The notes: generated by a model from the letters alone, not told the origin. A stretch of 32,553 nt of DNA from Steroidobacteraceae bacterium (GCA_019683695.1 JADGHX010000036.1:1-32553), one strand, 5' to 3'; positions 1-9,620 are shown, numbered from the stretch's first letter. A program made the numbers and translations.

Positions 1-43
1 GGGGCCGGGCGTGGCCGGGGGCCGCGCGGGACCGCGTGTGAGC

Positions 44-1393
44 TCAGGTGGGCTTCGGGTTCGGCTCGGCGACCGCGGTGCTCTGTTCGGCGGGGGCGGC
101 GGTCAGCGTTTCGTTCCGCTTGCCGAGCCACCAGCCCAGCACGCCCCATGCCGCCGCAACGAGGGCGCCGAGCACGGCGACGCCGGTTGCGCCCGCCCCG
201 GAGGCGGCCACGAGGTTGTTCACCTGCGCGGCGACGGCATCGGCTCCGCGGTAGATAGGCACGTCGACGGTGTTCTTGGCCTTGTACTTGGTCTCCTTGT
301 CGAGCGGAGCCCAGAGCATCTCGCGGCCCGGCCGGATGAAGGCGTACTCGCAGGCCCGGCGCAGCACGAACACCACCGCGAGCACACCGAAGGTGCCGAT
401 CGCCGCGATGGAGAGGAACCCGATGACCATCGCGACGGGCACCCAGGTGAGCAGCGCCTTCACGCCGAACTTCTGAGCGATGCGGCCCGTCAGGAAAATC
501 TGCGAGAGCACGGTGAGCGTCTGAACGATCCAGTCCAGGCGCGCGAACACCCGGGTGCGCTCCGTGGTCTCTGTGAAGGTGATTTCCACCAGTCGCAGCT
601 GTTCGAAGTACAGCAGCGTGTTCACGGTGGAGATGAACACCACGAAGAGCGCAATCCCGAGAATGTAGGGCGAGCGCAGAATGAGCGTCACACCGGCGAA
701 CAGATTCCCGCCGATCGGCCGATCCGGCTGCGCAGGCGCCCCACCCTGGGTCGGAGTGCGCTGGGACCAGATGCCGAGCAGCACTCGCTGGCAGATGATG
801 GCGGCCACGAATAGCGCCGCGCCCAGGTAGAGGATGCCGCTGTTCCCGATCGCTCCGACGGAGATGTCGGACACCAGCGGGCCTGCGAGCGCGCCCGCGC
901 TGCCGCCGGCAGCGATGACGCCGAACAGCCGCTTGGTCTGCCCCGCCTCGAACAGCTCCAGCAGGAAGCTCCAGAACATCGAGATCAGGAACAGATTCAC
1001 CACGCTGATGAAGACGTAGAACGTCTTGCCGAGCAGCGGGCTGATGTGCCCGCCCTGCATGGCCACGCCGATGCCGGCCAGCACCAGAGCGACGAGCCCG
1101 TAGATGGCCGGCAGGAAGATGCTGCGCCGGAACCGGGCGACGACCGCGCCGTACAGCGGAATGATGAAGATCGAGAACAGCGCGGTGACGATCCACAGAT
1201 CCGCCACCTGATCGCGCCCGAGCAGCGTCCCGATGGTCTCGCGCACGGGGCGGACGGCGAAGTAGCCCGCCCACATGAAGAAGAACAGACAGAACGCCGC
1301 GACGACCGCGGAGACCTCCCGCGGCTCGATGGGGGCGATGCGGGTCAGGAGCCGACCGAGGCCGCGGCTCGCGGCACCTTGTTCAGTGGACAT
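44..1393 (-). CDS. Npt1/Npt2-type nucleotide (ATP:ADP antiporter family) transporter-like membrane protein
   Basis: The 449-residue product is a polytopic inner-membrane protein with about twelve hydrophobic segments, starting near residue 25 (AAFCLFFFMWAGYFAVRPVRE) and ending near residue 425. The signature stretch RPGREMLWAPLDKETKYKAK (about residues 355-374) is typical of the bacterial branch of the NTT / ATP:ADP antiporter family, often annotated as MFS-like. Length fits that branch. In free-living bacteria the substrate is mostly unproven, so nucleotide exchange is inferred from family membership. The ATG at 1393 lies inside the 3' end of the upstream dehydrogenase-like gene (11-base overlap), so the two are probably co-transcribed. 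The C-terminal 25 residues are Pro/Ala-rich and probably cytoplasmic. Confidence 0.8.
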   Translation of the reverse strand: MSTEQGAASRGLGRLLTRIAPIEPREVSAVVAAFCLFFFMWAGYFAVRPVRETIGTLLGRDQVADLWIVTALFSIFIIPLYGAVVARFRRSIFLPAIYGLVALVLAGIGVAMQGGHISPLLGKTFYVFISVVNLFLISMFWSFLLELFEAGQTKRLFGVIAAGGSAGALAGPLVSDISVGAIGNSGILYLGAALFVAAIICQRVLLGIWSQRTPTQGGAPAQPDRPIGGNLFAGVTLILRSPYILGIALFVVFISTVNTLLYFEQLRLVEITFTETTERTRVFARLDWIVQTLTVLSQIFLTGRIAQKFGVKALLTWVPVAMVIGFLSIAAIGTFGVLAVVFVLRRACEYAFIRPGREMLWAPLDKETKYKAKNTVDVPIYRGADAVAAQVNNLVAASGAGATGVAVLGALVAAAWGVLGWWLGKRNETLTAAPAEQSTAVAEPNPKPT

Positions 1394-2186
1394 CGGGGCG
1401 CAGGTGATCGTACAGGCTGGCCCATTCTATGCGCGCGGAGCCGTTGTCGCCGACAATCTCGAAGGTGGTGCCGTAGAGGTCGGTGCGGCCGATCGTGCTC
1501 ACGAGCACGGCAGCGACGTCGGCACGGGAAATGCTGCCCTCGCCGTCCACAGGATCGCCCTGCATGATGCGCACGCCGCGCTGGCCACCGGGCTCATTCG
1601 TCAACGCCCCAGGGCGGACGATGGTGTATGGGATACCCGTTGCGCGCACTGCCTCTTCCCCTTTCAACTTCCACTCGAGAATGTTATCGAGCATCGCATT
1701 CAGCTGGTGCTCGGGGTGGGTGACACCCATCGATGACACAAGGATGAATTGCGAGACACCGGCGGCTTTCGCGGCTTCGGCGAGCGCCTTCACGCCCGCA
1801 TAGTCCACGCGTTCGGGACTGTTCTCCGGGTCACGCTGCACGTTGGAACCCACCGCGCAGATGACCTCGGTCACGCCCTTGACCGCCCGTTTCAGCGAGC
1901 GCGGTTGCCGCACATCGCCGACAACGTATTGCACGCGATCGCCGAAAAGCATGCGAGCCTTCGCTTCGTCGCGCACCAACGCGCGGACGCGATAGCCCTG
2001 CGCGACCGCCAGGTCCACCACCGCCTGACCCGTACCTCCCGTGGCGCCGGCCACGAGCACCAGACGCTTGCCTTCCTCCGGAGCCGACCTTGCTCCAGCC
2101 CACCCCGCCGAAAGGGCAACAACAACCAGCGCAACCCATGCCCCGAATCGATTCAGCGCGTGCACGTTCCTTCTTTCCATATGCAA
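1383..2186 (-). CDS. NAD(P)-binding SDR-family (atypical, NmrA/SDR5-like) protein with N-terminal signal-like segment
   Basis: The product is 267 residues. After a hydrophobic leader (about residues 13-31) comes a Rossmann nucleotide-binding motif, VLVAGATGGTGQAVVDLA, the GATGGTG form of atypical short-chain dehydrogenases. Further on are VGDVRQP (acidic residue of beta-3), ICAVGSN, VSSMGV, and a YTIVRPG motif typical of NAD(P)H-binding/NmrA-like proteins. The classical YxxxK catalytic pair is not evident, so activity as an oxidoreductase is uncertain. The leader could be a signal peptide or membrane anchor. That is unusual for an SDR, which normally needs a cytosolic cofactor, although similar plant and cyanobacterial proteins carry targeting leaders. 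The start is uncertain: ATG at 2186 or 2180, or the GTG at 2165 preceded by a purine-rich GAAGGA. It overlaps the downstream transporter by 11 bases. Confidence 0.8.
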   Translation of the reverse strand: MHMERRNVHALNRFGAWVALVVVALSAGWAGARSAPEEGKRLVLVAGATGGTGQAVVDLAVAQGYRVRALVRDEAKARMLFGDRVQYVVGDVRQPRSLKRAVKGVTEVICAVGSNVQRDPENSPERVDYAGVKALAEAAKAAGVSQFILVSSMGVTHPEHQLNAMLDNILEWKLKGEEAVRATGIPYTIVRPGALTNEPGGQRGVRIMQGDPVDGEGSISRADVAAVLVSTIGRTDLYGTTFEIVGDNGSARIEWASLYDHLRPDVH

Positions 2187-2623
2187 TCACCAGAGTACCG
2201 CAGAGCTGACTAGGACCGTTGAACGCGAAAGAGGTTTGACGGCGCACCCGACTCGGCAACGGGTGGGGATCGCCGGTTCGATTGCCGCACGAGGCCAGCC
2301 GGAGCTGTCGCAGACCGGAGACAGGCGACAAGCGAGCACAAATCTGACGGAGCCTCACGTAGAGCAGCGGAACACAGCGTACGTTGTCGTGATGTGCGAT
2401 CACGGTACCTGTTGTGTACGAAAGCCCTCGCCGCCGATGCACATACCGTGCCGACGCACGCGCTGCGCCGGACGCAGCGATCCACGTGGTCAACTCGGGT
2501 ACGAACCTGACGGCGGACTGCGGAAATACGCTGAAAACGGCGACAAGCGTGCAACCTCAGCGCCGGGCGCTGCATTTTCTACAGCGCGCTGCGATGCACG
2601 CTGCGTGCGCGAACCGTCGCCGA
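2187..2623. other. Intergenic stretch with no recognised gene
   Basis: This is 437 bases between the 3' end of the M20 peptidase gene and the 5' end of the dehydrogenase-like gene, both on the minus strand. It should hold the promoter of the dehydrogenase/transporter pair. Open frames cross it on both strands but their translations are Arg/Ala-rich, low in hydrophobic pattern and not recognisable. A small hairpin (CAGCGC, three-base loop, GCGCTG at 2558-2572) is present, but its T-rich side is on the plus strand, where no gene would use it. I see nothing else. Confidence 0.5.
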
Positions 2624-3943
2624 TCAGCGATTCAGGGACTGTTGGAGGTAGTCGACAGCCACCTGCGCCATGGCGCGCAAGGCAACCGGGATGCCACGCT
2701 CATCCACGTAGAAGAAATCCGAATGATTGCTGGGAGCCGAGGCAGGATCCTGGTCGGCAGGCGTGATGCCGACCTGGAAGTACATGGACGGCACCTTCCG
2801 GGCGAAAAAGGAGAAGTCCTCTGCGCCGGTGACCAGGTTCACGCGCTTCACGTGCTCTTCGCCGGCCACCCGCTGCAGCGTGGGGATCATCCTTTCGGTG
2901 AGCTCGGGATCGTTGTAGGTCACCGGATAGCCGTCGGGTTGCAGGGTGAAGGTGGCAGTGGCGCCGTTCGCTTCAGCGGTGTTCTCCACGATGCGCTTCA
3001 TGCGGGCGACGATGTCGTCGCGTTGAGCATCGTCGAACGTGCGAAGCGTACCGATCATCTCCGCGCGATCGGGGATGATGTTGTTGCGCACGCCGCTTTC
3101 GATGATGCCCACGGAAATGACGGCAGGATTCTCTGTGAGGTCCACCTGCCTGCTGACGATGCCTTGCAGGCCCGTGATGATCTGCGCCGCCGTGAGAATC
3201 GGATCGACGCCCTGCCAGGGGCGCGAGCCGTGCGCTTGTTTCCCGATGACTTCAATGCGCCAACGGTTGGAGGCTGCGTAGAACGGTCCGCTGCGCACGC
3301 CGATCTCGCCCACGCGCAGATTCGACGTCACGTGCAGCCCGAATGCCGCTCGTGGCGAATACTTGTCGAACACGCCTTCCTTCAGCATGAGGCTCGCGCC
3401 ACCTTCTTCGCCATCCGGCGCGCCCTCTTCGGCGGGTTGGAAGACGAAAAGCACATTGCCCGCAAGGGATTCCTTCAACTCAACGAGTGTGCTGGCCACG
3501 CCCATGAGCACGGCGGTGTGCACGTCGTGCCCGCACGCGTGCATCACACCAACCGTCTTGCCTCGGTAGGTGCCGGTTGCGCGTGAGCGGAAGGGCACAT
3601 CCGTCTTTTCCGTCACGGGCAGCGCATCCATGTCCGCACGCAGCGCGACAGTGGGCCCGGGCCGACCGCCCTTCAGCAAACCCACGACACCGGTGTGCGC
3701 GACGCCCGTCTGCACCTCGAGCCCGAGACGCTTCAGGTGCTCCGCCACCAGCTTGGCGGTGCGTACTTCGCGATTGGACAGCTCGGGGTGTTCGTGAATG
3801 TCTCGCCGCCACGCGATGACCTGCGGCTCGATGCTGCGCGTGAGCTGCTCGATGCGAGCGTGGTCCATCGACGCGGCATGTCCCGTCGTGATGTACGCAA
3901 GCAAGACAGGTGCGATGGCGCGCACGGCACGTGATGTGTTCAC
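2624..3943 (-). CDS. M20 (M20D) family amidohydrolase / aminoacylase-type metallopeptidase, exported
   Basis: With a GTG start at 3943 the product is 439 residues. This start is preferred over the longer frame because a strong GGGGAGGA ribosome binding site sits just upstream and the first 24 residues (hydrophobic, ending GHAA) look like a signal peptide. The longer frame would also run into the divergent glycosyltransferase gene. M20 di-metal landmarks are visible: LRADMDALPV (about 101-110), MHACGHDVHTAV (134-145, Cys and His ligands), QPAEEGAPDGEEGG (169-182, catalytic Glu and ligand) and a late HSDFFYVDE segment. The family hydrolyses N-acyl amino acids or amide conjugates such as hippurate or IAA-amino acids. 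The exact substrate cannot be read from sequence. Location is inferred to be periplasmic. It is transcribed divergently from the glycosyltransferase with about 140 bases between them. Confidence 0.9.
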   Translation of the reverse strand: MNTSRAVRAIAPVLLAYITTGHAASMDHARIEQLTRSIEPQVIAWRRDIHEHPELSNREVRTAKLVAEHLKRLGLEVQTGVAHTGVVGLLKGGRPGPTVALRADMDALPVTEKTDVPFRSRATGTYRGKTVGVMHACGHDVHTAVLMGVASTLVELKESLAGNVLFVFQPAEEGAPDGEEGGASLMLKEGVFDKYSPRAAFGLHVTSNLRVGEIGVRSGPFYAASNRWRIEVIGKQAHGSRPWQGVDPILTAAQIITGLQGIVSRQVDLTENPAVISVGIIESGVRNNIIPDRAEMIGTLRTFDDAQRDDIVARMKRIVENTAEANGATATFTLQPDGYPVTYNDPELTERMIPTLQRVAGEEHVKRVNLVTGAEDFSFFARKVPSMYFQVGITPADQDPASAPSNHSDFFYVDERGIPVALRAMAQVAVDYLQQSLNR

Positions 3944-4081
3944 GGATTCCTCCCCACATGCGCCCGCTTCGTGTGAGACCCATGGCGCATTTGTAATCTT
4001 CTTGACACCGTTGTGTCGTGAAGGTGCAATGCGGGCCCAAAGTTTGCTGCTCAACGGCCGCGCAAATCTTTGGCAGGACCC

Positions 4082-5227
4082 ATGCACCTCGTCGATACGA
4101 CCCTGTTCTATTCACCGACGAGTGGCGGCGTCAAGCGCTATCTCACCGCAAAGCACGAGTGGCTGCGCACGCACACGACGTGGCGCCATTCCATTCTCGT
4201 CCCGGGGGACGAGGAGCGTATCGAAGAGGGTGGCATCTGCAGTGTTCCCGGGTATCCGTGGCCCGGCACGTTCAATTATCGCCTGCCGCTCAATCCGCGC
4301 CGCTGGGCCCGGCTGCTCGATCAGCTCCAGCCGGATGTCATCGAGGCCGGGGACGCGTTTCATCCCGCCTGGTGTGCGTGGCAGGTGGCGCGCCGGCGAA
4401 ACATTCCGCTCGCCGCGTTCTATCACTCGAATCTTCCGCAGATCGTCGCACGGCGTATCGGTGCGCTGAGCGAGCGCGTGCTCGGGCGGTACGTGCGGTG
4501 GCTCTACGAACGCTTCGACGTGGTGTTCGCGCCGAGCCGGCACATGTGCGAATTCCTGAACCACCTCGGGGTTCGGCACACGATGCACCAGCCGCTGGGC
4601 GTGGATGCTGAAGTCTTCACACCCAAGCGCCGCACGCTGGATCTGCGTGCGCGGCTCGGGCTGCCCGAAAACACAAGACTTCTTGCGTATGCCGGGCGGT
4701 TCTCGGGCGAGAAGAACCTGAACGTTCTGCTCCATGCGTTTGCCCGTCTCGGCCACCCGTACCACCTGCTGCTCATCGGCGGCGACCGCACGGCCCGGCC
4801 CACTTCGAACATCACGATGCTGCCGTACCGGCGGGACAGCCACGAGCTCGCGCAGTGGCTCGCCTCGGTGGACGCGCTCGTGCATGCCGGAACGAAGGAG
4901 ACCTTCGGGCTCGTGGTGCTCGAGGCCATGGCCTGCGGCCGGCCCGTCATCGGTGCGCGCGCGGGCGCAATCCCGGAAATGATCGATGAAACCGTCGGCA
5001 TGCTGGCTGAGCCACTGAGCGGCGAGAGCATGGCCGAAGCGATCGCGGCGCTGTACGAGCGGGACATCGAAGCCGTGGGCGCCGCGGCGCGTGAGCGTGT
5101 GCTCAGGCACTTCACGTGGACGCAGTCCTTCACCGCGCAGCTGAACGTGTACACCAGCCTGGTGAAGGCCCGGCGCGTGCGCGTGGCCGCTCCCGCCGCG
5201 ATCGAGCTGGGCTCGCCGTCTTCGTGA
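4082..5227 (+). CDS. GT4-family (GT-B fold) glycosyltransferase
   Basis: The product is 381 residues from the ATG at 4082, which gives the family-typical beginning MHLVDTTLFYSPTSGGVKRY with its glycine-rich acceptor-side loop. A TTG four codons upstream is possible but less likely. The C-terminal half has the donor-binding landmarks of GT4: YAGRFSGEKNLNVLLHAFARL (about residues 209-229), LLLIGGDRTARP, and the EX7E motif ETFGLVVLE in GTKETFGLVVLEAMACGRPV (about 279-298). It should transfer a sugar from a nucleotide donor to a lipid, polysaccharide or small-molecule acceptor at the cytoplasmic face of the membrane. The specificity is unknown. No other polysaccharide genes lie next to it. The gene ends at a strong hairpin shared with the convergent WD40 gene. 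Confidence 0.88.
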   Translation: MHLVDTTLFYSPTSGGVKRYLTAKHEWLRTHTTWRHSILVPGDEERIEEGGICSVPGYPWPGTFNYRLPLNPRRWARLLDQLQPDVIEAGDAFHPAWCAWQVARRRNIPLAAFYHSNLPQIVARRIGALSERVLGRYVRWLYERFDVVFAPSRHMCEFLNHLGVRHTMHQPLGVDAEVFTPKRRTLDLRARLGLPENTRLLAYAGRFSGEKNLNVLLHAFARLGHPYHLLLIGGDRTARPTSNITMLPYRRDSHELAQWLASVDALVHAGTKETFGLVVLEAMACGRPVIGARAGAIPEMIDETVGMLAEPLSGESMAEAIAALYERDIEAVGAAARERVLRHFTWTQSFTAQLNVYTSLVKARRVRVAAPAAIELGSPSS

Positions 5228-5233
5228 CCTGCG

Positions 5234-5261
5234 GAAAAAGCGCTCGCGTCAGCGCTTTTTC
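5234..5261. terminator. Bidirectional Rho-independent terminator
   Basis: A perfect 11-base inverted repeat, GAAAAAGCGCT and AGCGCTTTTTC, is separated by the six-base loop CGCGTC. The A-tract on one side and T-tract on the other give a U-tail in both directions. It lies between the convergent glycosyltransferase (ends 5227) and WD40 gene (ends 5249), and overlaps the last codons of the latter. Confidence 0.85.
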
Positions 5262-6304
5262 GGTCCTTCCCCGGTCTTCACCTCGTAGATGCGAACGGTG
5301 CCTTTCGCATCCCCTGCGGCGAGCACGCGGCCGTCCGGTGACCAGCGTAACGCTGTGATCTCGCCGGAGGTAAGGTGCGCATCCACCGCCACGCGCTCCT
5401 TTCCGGGCTGCCACAGGGAAATGCGCCAGTCGCGGCCTGCGGACGCAAGGCACGCCCCATTCGGCTGGAACGCCAGAGCGGTGATGCGTTCGGTGTGACC
5501 TTGCAGTTCGAGCGGCTGCGTCCCTTCCGGGCCCTTGCCACCGAAATCCCACACCACCACGTCGTTACCCGCCGTCGTTGCGAGATATCGGCTGTTCGCG
5601 CTCCATTCAGTGAGCGTGACCTTGCTCGGATAGCCGCGCATCTGCGAATCCTTGCCTGTGGCGAGATTCCAGAAGTGCACGGTGCCATCCTGCGTGCCGG
5701 TGGCGAGCACGCGCCCATTCGGGCTATATGCCGCAGTCAGGCACGCCGCCGGCCATGCGTACCGGCGCACGCTGAACCGGGGCGGCTCGATTCGATGAAC
5801 GAACACGCCGCCCTGCACCGCCGCGGCGAGGTCGCGCCCCGTGCGGTCCCAGGCGAGCGCGGAGATGGTGGACGGCAACGGTTCGAACTGATGGATGCGC
5901 TCGCCCTTCTCGTCCCACAGGCTCAGCACCTTCCCTGTCGCGGTGGCGAGCAGGTTTCCGTTCGGTGACCAGGCAATGTGATCGGTCCACGCCGTACCCG
6001 GCCGCAAGCGGCTTCGCACAGCACCCTCGCCGCCCGGGGCGGCGGCGTCCCACACGACGACCGTGCTGTCCTGGCCCGAGGATGCGAGCACGCTCGCGCC
6101 CGGCTTCCACGCGACCGCCAGGGCCCCCATGCCGTGCTCACCGAGCACCCTGTGGCGCGGTTTCTCCGCGACGCCTTCAACGAGGATCACCGCACCTTCG
6201 CCACCCGCAACGGCCAGTGCGTTCCCATCGGGCGACCAGGCCATATCGACGACATACGTCTCGAGCGATACGGCCGCGCGTTCGTTCAGCACAGCGGTAC
6301 TCAT
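5249..6304 (-). CDS. WD40-repeat beta-propeller protein
   Basis: The product is 351 residues, made almost wholly of WD40-type repeats. Recurrent units such as [70 protein letters not shown] and [20 protein letters not shown] give about seven blades, enough for one closed propeller. No signal peptide or enzymatic domain is seen, so it is probably a cytoplasmic binding scaffold. The ATG at 6304 overlaps the TGA of the CobW gene (ATGA), implying translational coupling. An ATG three codons upstream is possible. Co-occurrence of CobW-type GTPases with WD40 proteins suggests a joint role in metal handling, but that is inference from context. The end overlaps the bidirectional terminator. Confidence 0.9.
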   Translation of the reverse strand: MSTAVLNERAAVSLETYVVDMAWSPDGNALAVAGGEGAVILVEGVAEKPRHRVLGEHGMGALAVAWKPGASVLASSGQDSTVVVWDAAAPGGEGAVRSRLRPGTAWTDHIAWSPNGNLLATATGKVLSLWDEKGERIHQFEPLPSTISALAWDRTGRDLAAAVQGGVFVHRIEPPRFSVRRYAWPAACLTAAYSPNGRVLATGTQDGTVHFWNLATGKDSQMRGYPSKVTLTEWSANSRYLATTAGNDVVVWDFGGKGPEGTQPLELQGHTERITALAFQPNGACLASAGRDWRISLWQPGKERVAVDAHLTSGEITALRWSPDGRVLAAGDAKGTVRIYEVKTGEGPKKR

Positions 6305-7719
6305 GCGATGCACGACTCGAACCCTGCCTCGATTTCGGCGCGATCCAGCTTGCGACCGATGAACACGAGGCTGTTCATGCGCGGCGTGTTACCCCAGGGC
6401 CGCTCCAGCTTTGAATCGAACATCATGTGCACACCGTGGAAGATGAAGCGTCGCTCCTCCCCTTGCACATTGAGCACGCCCTTCATGCGGAAGATGTCCT
6501 GCCCCTGGCTCTGAAGCAGATAGTTGAGCCAGTCGTCGAGCTTCTTCGGATCGAGCGGCCGCGGGTCGCTGATGGCGATCGACGTGATCTCGTCCTCGTG
6601 ATGGTGACCTGACGCGAACTGCCGCTCCGCAATCGGCTGCACGCCTCCGAACCGCAGCGAGAATTCCTGCGGCAGATGCTCGCAGAAGATGGCGTAGGTG
6701 CCCGGCTCACTCACCTTCAGCGAGAAGACCGCGCCCTCGTGCCCCACATCCAGACGGTACAGTTGAGCGCCCGGTTCGAGCGTGCCTCCGCAGGGCACGG
6801 CGATCGGGGGCTCGGCGAATGCGCGCACGGCCTGCTCGATTTCCGCATCGAGCAATGTGCTGCTCGCAGCCGGCACACGCAGGAACGTGATGCCGAGCCC
6901 CGCATGATGATGCCCACCCTCGTCCGCCTCACCGTGCTCATGCGCTCCGGCATGCGAGTCGGTGTGGTGATCGTGATGGTGGTGGTGTGCGTGATTCCCG
7001 GAGCCGGTGTGGACCGGGACCGTGCCCGCGCCCAGCGTGAACAGGCCAGCCCACTCGAACGGGTACTCGGGCTGGAGAAAGGCGCCATCCACAGCGAGCG
7101 CACGCTCGAGATCGAACGCGCCGACATTCAGCACCTGCTCGATGGGCAGTTCGGCCGCCCGGGTACGGAAGAGCTTCGCCGTGCGGTTGATGGAGCGGAT
7201 GCGCTGCTCGACGCGCGCCAGATCGGCGGCGCTCACCAGATCCGTCTTGTTGAGGAGCACGACATCCGCAAACGCGATCTGCTCGCTCGCGGCGCGCACT
7301 TCCTCGAGGTGCCGTTCGGCATGCTTCGCATCCACGAGCGTGACAATCGCATCGAGCGTGAAGTGCTCCTTGAGGTCGTCGTCGATGAAGAACGTCTGCG
7401 CGACCGGGCCGGGATCGGCAAGTCCCGTGGTCTCGACGATGACGTAATCGAACCGGTCCCGCCGCTTCATGAGCTGGCCGAGGATGCGGATGAGATCCCC
7501 GCGCACGGTGCAGCAGATGCAGCCGTTGGCGGTCTCGAAGATTTCCTCCTCGGCGCCGATGACGAGCTGATGGTCCACCCCGACCTCGCCGAACTCGTTC
7601 TCGATGACGGCGATGCGCTTGCCGTGCTTCTCGGAGAGAATTCGATTCAGGAGCGTGGTCTTGCCTGAGCCGAGAAAGCCTGTGAGAACGGTAACCGGGA
7701 CTCGGCTGTCGCTCGCCAT
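6301..7719 (-). CDS. CobW / COG0523 family GTPase (zinc metallochaperone type) with His-rich loop
   Basis: The product is 472 residues from the ATG at 7719. A longer frame to 7932 exists, but its extra residues are not family-like. The G domain shows the Walker [10 protein letters not shown] (14-22), the diagnostic CxCC metal motif as GCICC (66-70), VETTGLADP (95-103) and the NKTD specificity motif (157-160). Between the G domain and the C-terminal CobW domain lies a His/Asp/Glu-rich stretch (243-272), which is common in zinc-linked members. The family inserts or delivers metal (zinc for ZNG1-type, cobalt for CobW proper) to client proteins using GTP hydrolysis. No cobalamin genes are near, so a zinc role is more likely, by inference. 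It is coupled to the downstream WD40 gene by an ATGA overlap. Confidence 0.92.
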   Translation of the reverse strand: MASDSRVPVTVLTGFLGSGKTTLLNRILSEKHGKRIAVIENEFGEVGVDHQLVIGAEEEIFETANGCICCTVRGDLIRILGQLMKRRDRFDYVIVETTGLADPGPVAQTFFIDDDLKEHFTLDAIVTLVDAKHAERHLEEVRAASEQIAFADVVLLNKTDLVSAADLARVEQRIRSINRTAKLFRTRAAELPIEQVLNVGAFDLERALAVDGAFLQPEYPFEWAGLFTLGAGTVPVHTGSGNHAHHHHHDHHTDSHAGAHEHGEADEGGHHHAGLGITFLRVPAASSTLLDAEIEQAVRAFAEPPIAVPCGGTLEPGAQLYRLDVGHEGAVFSLKVSEPGTYAIFCEHLPQEFSLRFGGVQPIAERQFASGHHHEDEITSIAISDPRPLDPKKLDDWLNYLLQSQGQDIFRMKGVLNVQGEERRFIFHGVHMMFDSKLERPWGNTPRMNSLVFIGRKLDRAEIEAGFESCIA

Positions 7720-7798
7720 GAATTCGCCCTTGCTCGTTGAAATGGCGCCGCAGCGCCGGGGCGCCGATTCTATTTCATCAGGGCGCCGGAACGGCCGA

Positions 7799-8191
7799 TC
7801 ACCGTCCGGAGCGGCTGAGGAGCCAGCGACCCGCCGGGTGCGAGGCAAGCCCGAGCAGGGCACGCCAGAAGAGCCGCTTGCGCAAGGGCACGGGCCGCGG
7901 TGGCAGAGCCCGGTAGAACGCGCCGGCCACATCCCTGTGAAGATGGGCGGCCGCGTTCAGCACCCAGCTGCGCTCGCCGCTCGTGAGGCGGTACTGCCGT
8001 TCACCGAGCTTTTCGACGACGGCGTCTTCGAGCGCATCCGGCAGATCCGCCGGGGCCTTGCAGGAGAAGGCCAGCTGCACGGCTTCTTCTGGAGGATCCT
8101 GCGTGCGGCCGACAAGGATGAGTCCGAGCGGGCCCTCCCCATCGCGACGGCAGGAAATCCAGCCGGCAAAGCGGAGGGCACGTTCGTTCAT
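7799..8191 (-). CDS. Hypothetical protein, 130 residues
   Basis: I do not recognise this protein. It begins [20 protein letters not shown] and ends with a basic segment, [21 protein letters not shown]. It lacks a signal peptide and clear membrane helices. Its ATG lies one base after the stop of the upstream methyltransferase gene, so it is almost certainly the second gene of that operon. The frame is consistent with real coding: acidic and hydrophobic residues alternate in a plausible way ([20 protein letters not shown]) and few rare codons appear. It ends about 80 bases before the CobW gene start. Confidence 0.65.
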   Translation of the reverse strand: MNERALRFAGWISCRRDGEGPLGLILVGRTQDPPEEAVQLAFSCKAPADLPDALEDAVVEKLGERQYRLTSGERSWVLNAAAHLHRDVAGAFYRALPPRPVPLRKRLFWRALLGLASHPAGRWLLSRSGR

Positions 8192-8192
8192 G

Positions 8193-8939
8193 CTATTTGC
8201 GTCCGACGCGCAGCGACAGCGGCCAGCACACCGCCCGAATGCGTTGGGGATCTCCCCACATCGGCGCGAGTTGCTCCGACAGCGCTACGACAGGGTCGAC
8301 ACCCGTCGCGTCGAAATAGCGCGCGCTGGCGGACCAGCTGCGCACATACCCGAGGAACTGCTCCATGTTCCAGTTCTCCCGCATGCTGAGCGAGGGACTC
8401 GGCACCTCCGTGAACGGGAACTCGAGATTGCGGTAGCCCTCTTCCACGTAGCGCCGCTCGGGCGGCCAGTACGGCCCGACCGTGTCGATGTAGTACGACT
8501 TGATGAGCGGGTCGATCTTCACATCGTTCACGCGCGGCATGCCGTACGTCCACACGGCAAGCACCCCATTCGCACGCAACACGCGCCGGACTTCGGGATA
8601 GAACCGCGAGTGATCCAGCCAGTGCAGCGCCTGCGCCACCGTGACGAGATCCATCGATTCGTCTTCGAGTCCGCTCGCCTCGGCGGGAGCGACGCGATAC
8701 GTCACGCGCGGATGAGGCTTCGCTGCCGCGATTTGCTGCGGACTGGCGTCCGTGGCGATGACGGAGTCGAAGCGCTCCGCCAAATCGAGACTGGCTTGCC
8801 CGCTTCCGCACGCACAATCCCACGCGCGCGTACGTGCGGGACTGATGCGAGCGAGGAAATCGAACAGTGCGCCGGGATAGAAAGGCCTGAATTGCGCGTA
8901 CTGCGCGGCCAGCTGCGAGAAATGGTCCTTGAACGTCAC
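8193..8939 (-). CDS. Class I SAM-dependent methyltransferase (methyltransferase type 11)
   Basis: The product is 248 residues from the GTG at 8939 (VTFKDHFSQLAAQYAQFRP, the usual beginning of this family). An ATG at 8966 would add nine residues without a better binding site. SAM-fold motifs are DCACGSGQASLDLAERF (motif I), VIATDAS (acidic end of beta-2), and DLVTVAQALHWLD (motif IV/post region), the last typical of the trans-aconitate methyltransferase / Crg1-like type 11 group. The substrate is probably a small carboxylic acid or similar molecule, by family analogy only. It leads an apparent operon with the 130-residue hypothetical gene, one base downstream. Confidence 0.87.
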   Translation of the reverse strand: MTFKDHFSQLAAQYAQFRPFYPGALFDFLARISPARTRAWDCACGSGQASLDLAERFDSVIATDASPQQIAAAKPHPRVTYRVAPAEASGLEDESMDLVTVAQALHWLDHSRFYPEVRRVLRANGVLAVWTYGMPRVNDVKIDPLIKSYYIDTVGPYWPPERRYVEEGYRNLEFPFTEVPSPSLSMRENWNMEQFLGYVRSWSASARYFDATGVDPVVALSEQLAPMWGDPQRIRAVCWPLSLRVGRK

Positions 8940-9035
8940 GTGGCAGATCCAGCAGTGGCTCCGCACGCACGAGACCTGTCACCGCGACAGACATTCTCAA
9001 CGGCTCGCTGCGACGAGGATCGCGCGCACGGACGC

Positions 9036-9620
9036 TTAGTCCCGCACGGACTCGAGATCCCAGATCGTGAGGGGCACCTCCCGCCTGAGCCAGAAGCCCG
9101 CGCCAATCTCGCGGAAGTTACGTCGTAATTCTCTGCGATACCAGTCCGCACTCCGCAAATACACAGCGGAGTCGGTGCGGCTTTGGTCGCAGTTCTCTTC
9201 CCAATCCTTTCGCGTAAGAGCAGTGAAATACAGGATGCCGCGGCACAAGCGCGCGAGATTGTCGAGCGCGCGTCGCGCAGTGGGCGCGTCGAGATACTGC
9301 ACGACGTCGTAGCAGATCACGAGGTCGAATGGCTTCTTCGCGCGATAGTCCTGAATGAGACCATGGTCCCATCCGTAGCGCTTGCACAGGTATTCGCTGG
9401 TTTCCATGCCGGTGTACTCGGCCCGCGGCAACAGCCGCAGCAACGGAGCGCGGAGCATCCCTGTCCCGCAGCCCGCGTCTAGAATTCGTCTAACCGGCAA
9501 CCCGATGTAGTCCGCATACGCGGCGATCATGCGCGCGCGATTGCGTACCTCTTCGCGCGTGGTGACCGCGGTGCGCGGGTTGAAATAGAAGCGTTGGTAG
9601 TACTCGCGATCGAAAGCCAT
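9036..9620 (-). CDS. Class I SAM-dependent methyltransferase, 194 residues
   Basis: The start at 9620 (MAFDREYYQRFYF) is chosen because the frame upstream of it has no conserved character. The SAM site is visible as ILDAGCGTGMLRAPLLRLLP (motif I), YTGMETSEY (acidic beta-2 end) and FDLVICYDVVQYLD (motif IV). It is shorter than most, with little C-terminal elaboration, and has an FYFNPRT segment before the Rossmann fold. The substrate is unknown. It lies about 100 bases upstream of the other methyltransferase on the same strand, but the two proteins share only the general fold, so recent duplication is not supported. It is divergent from the small membrane protein upstream of rimO. Confidence 0.85.
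   Translation of the reverse strand: MAFDREYYQRFYFNPRTAVTTREEVRNRARMIAAYADYIGLPVRRILDAGCGTGMLRAPLLRLLPRAEYTGMETSEYLCKRYGWDHGLIQDYRAKKPFDLVICYDVVQYLDAPTARRALDNLARLCRGILYFTALTRKDWEENCDQSRTDSAVYLRSADWYRRELRRNFREIGAGFWLRREVPLTIWDLESVRD

Noticed and set aside
2265-2295. GGTTCGATT sequence resembling a tRNA T-loop
   Set aside because: The flanking five-base arms do not pair and no acceptor stem exists.
2414-3586. Plus-strand ORF of 390 codons opposite the M20 peptidase
   Set aside because: Rich in His/Arg/Gly with no fold signature; the minus strand has the complete M20 motifs.
4112-5110. Minus-strand ORF opposite the glycosyltransferase
   Set aside because: Shadow frame with low-complexity Arg/Glu/Pro content; the GT4 motifs are on the plus strand.
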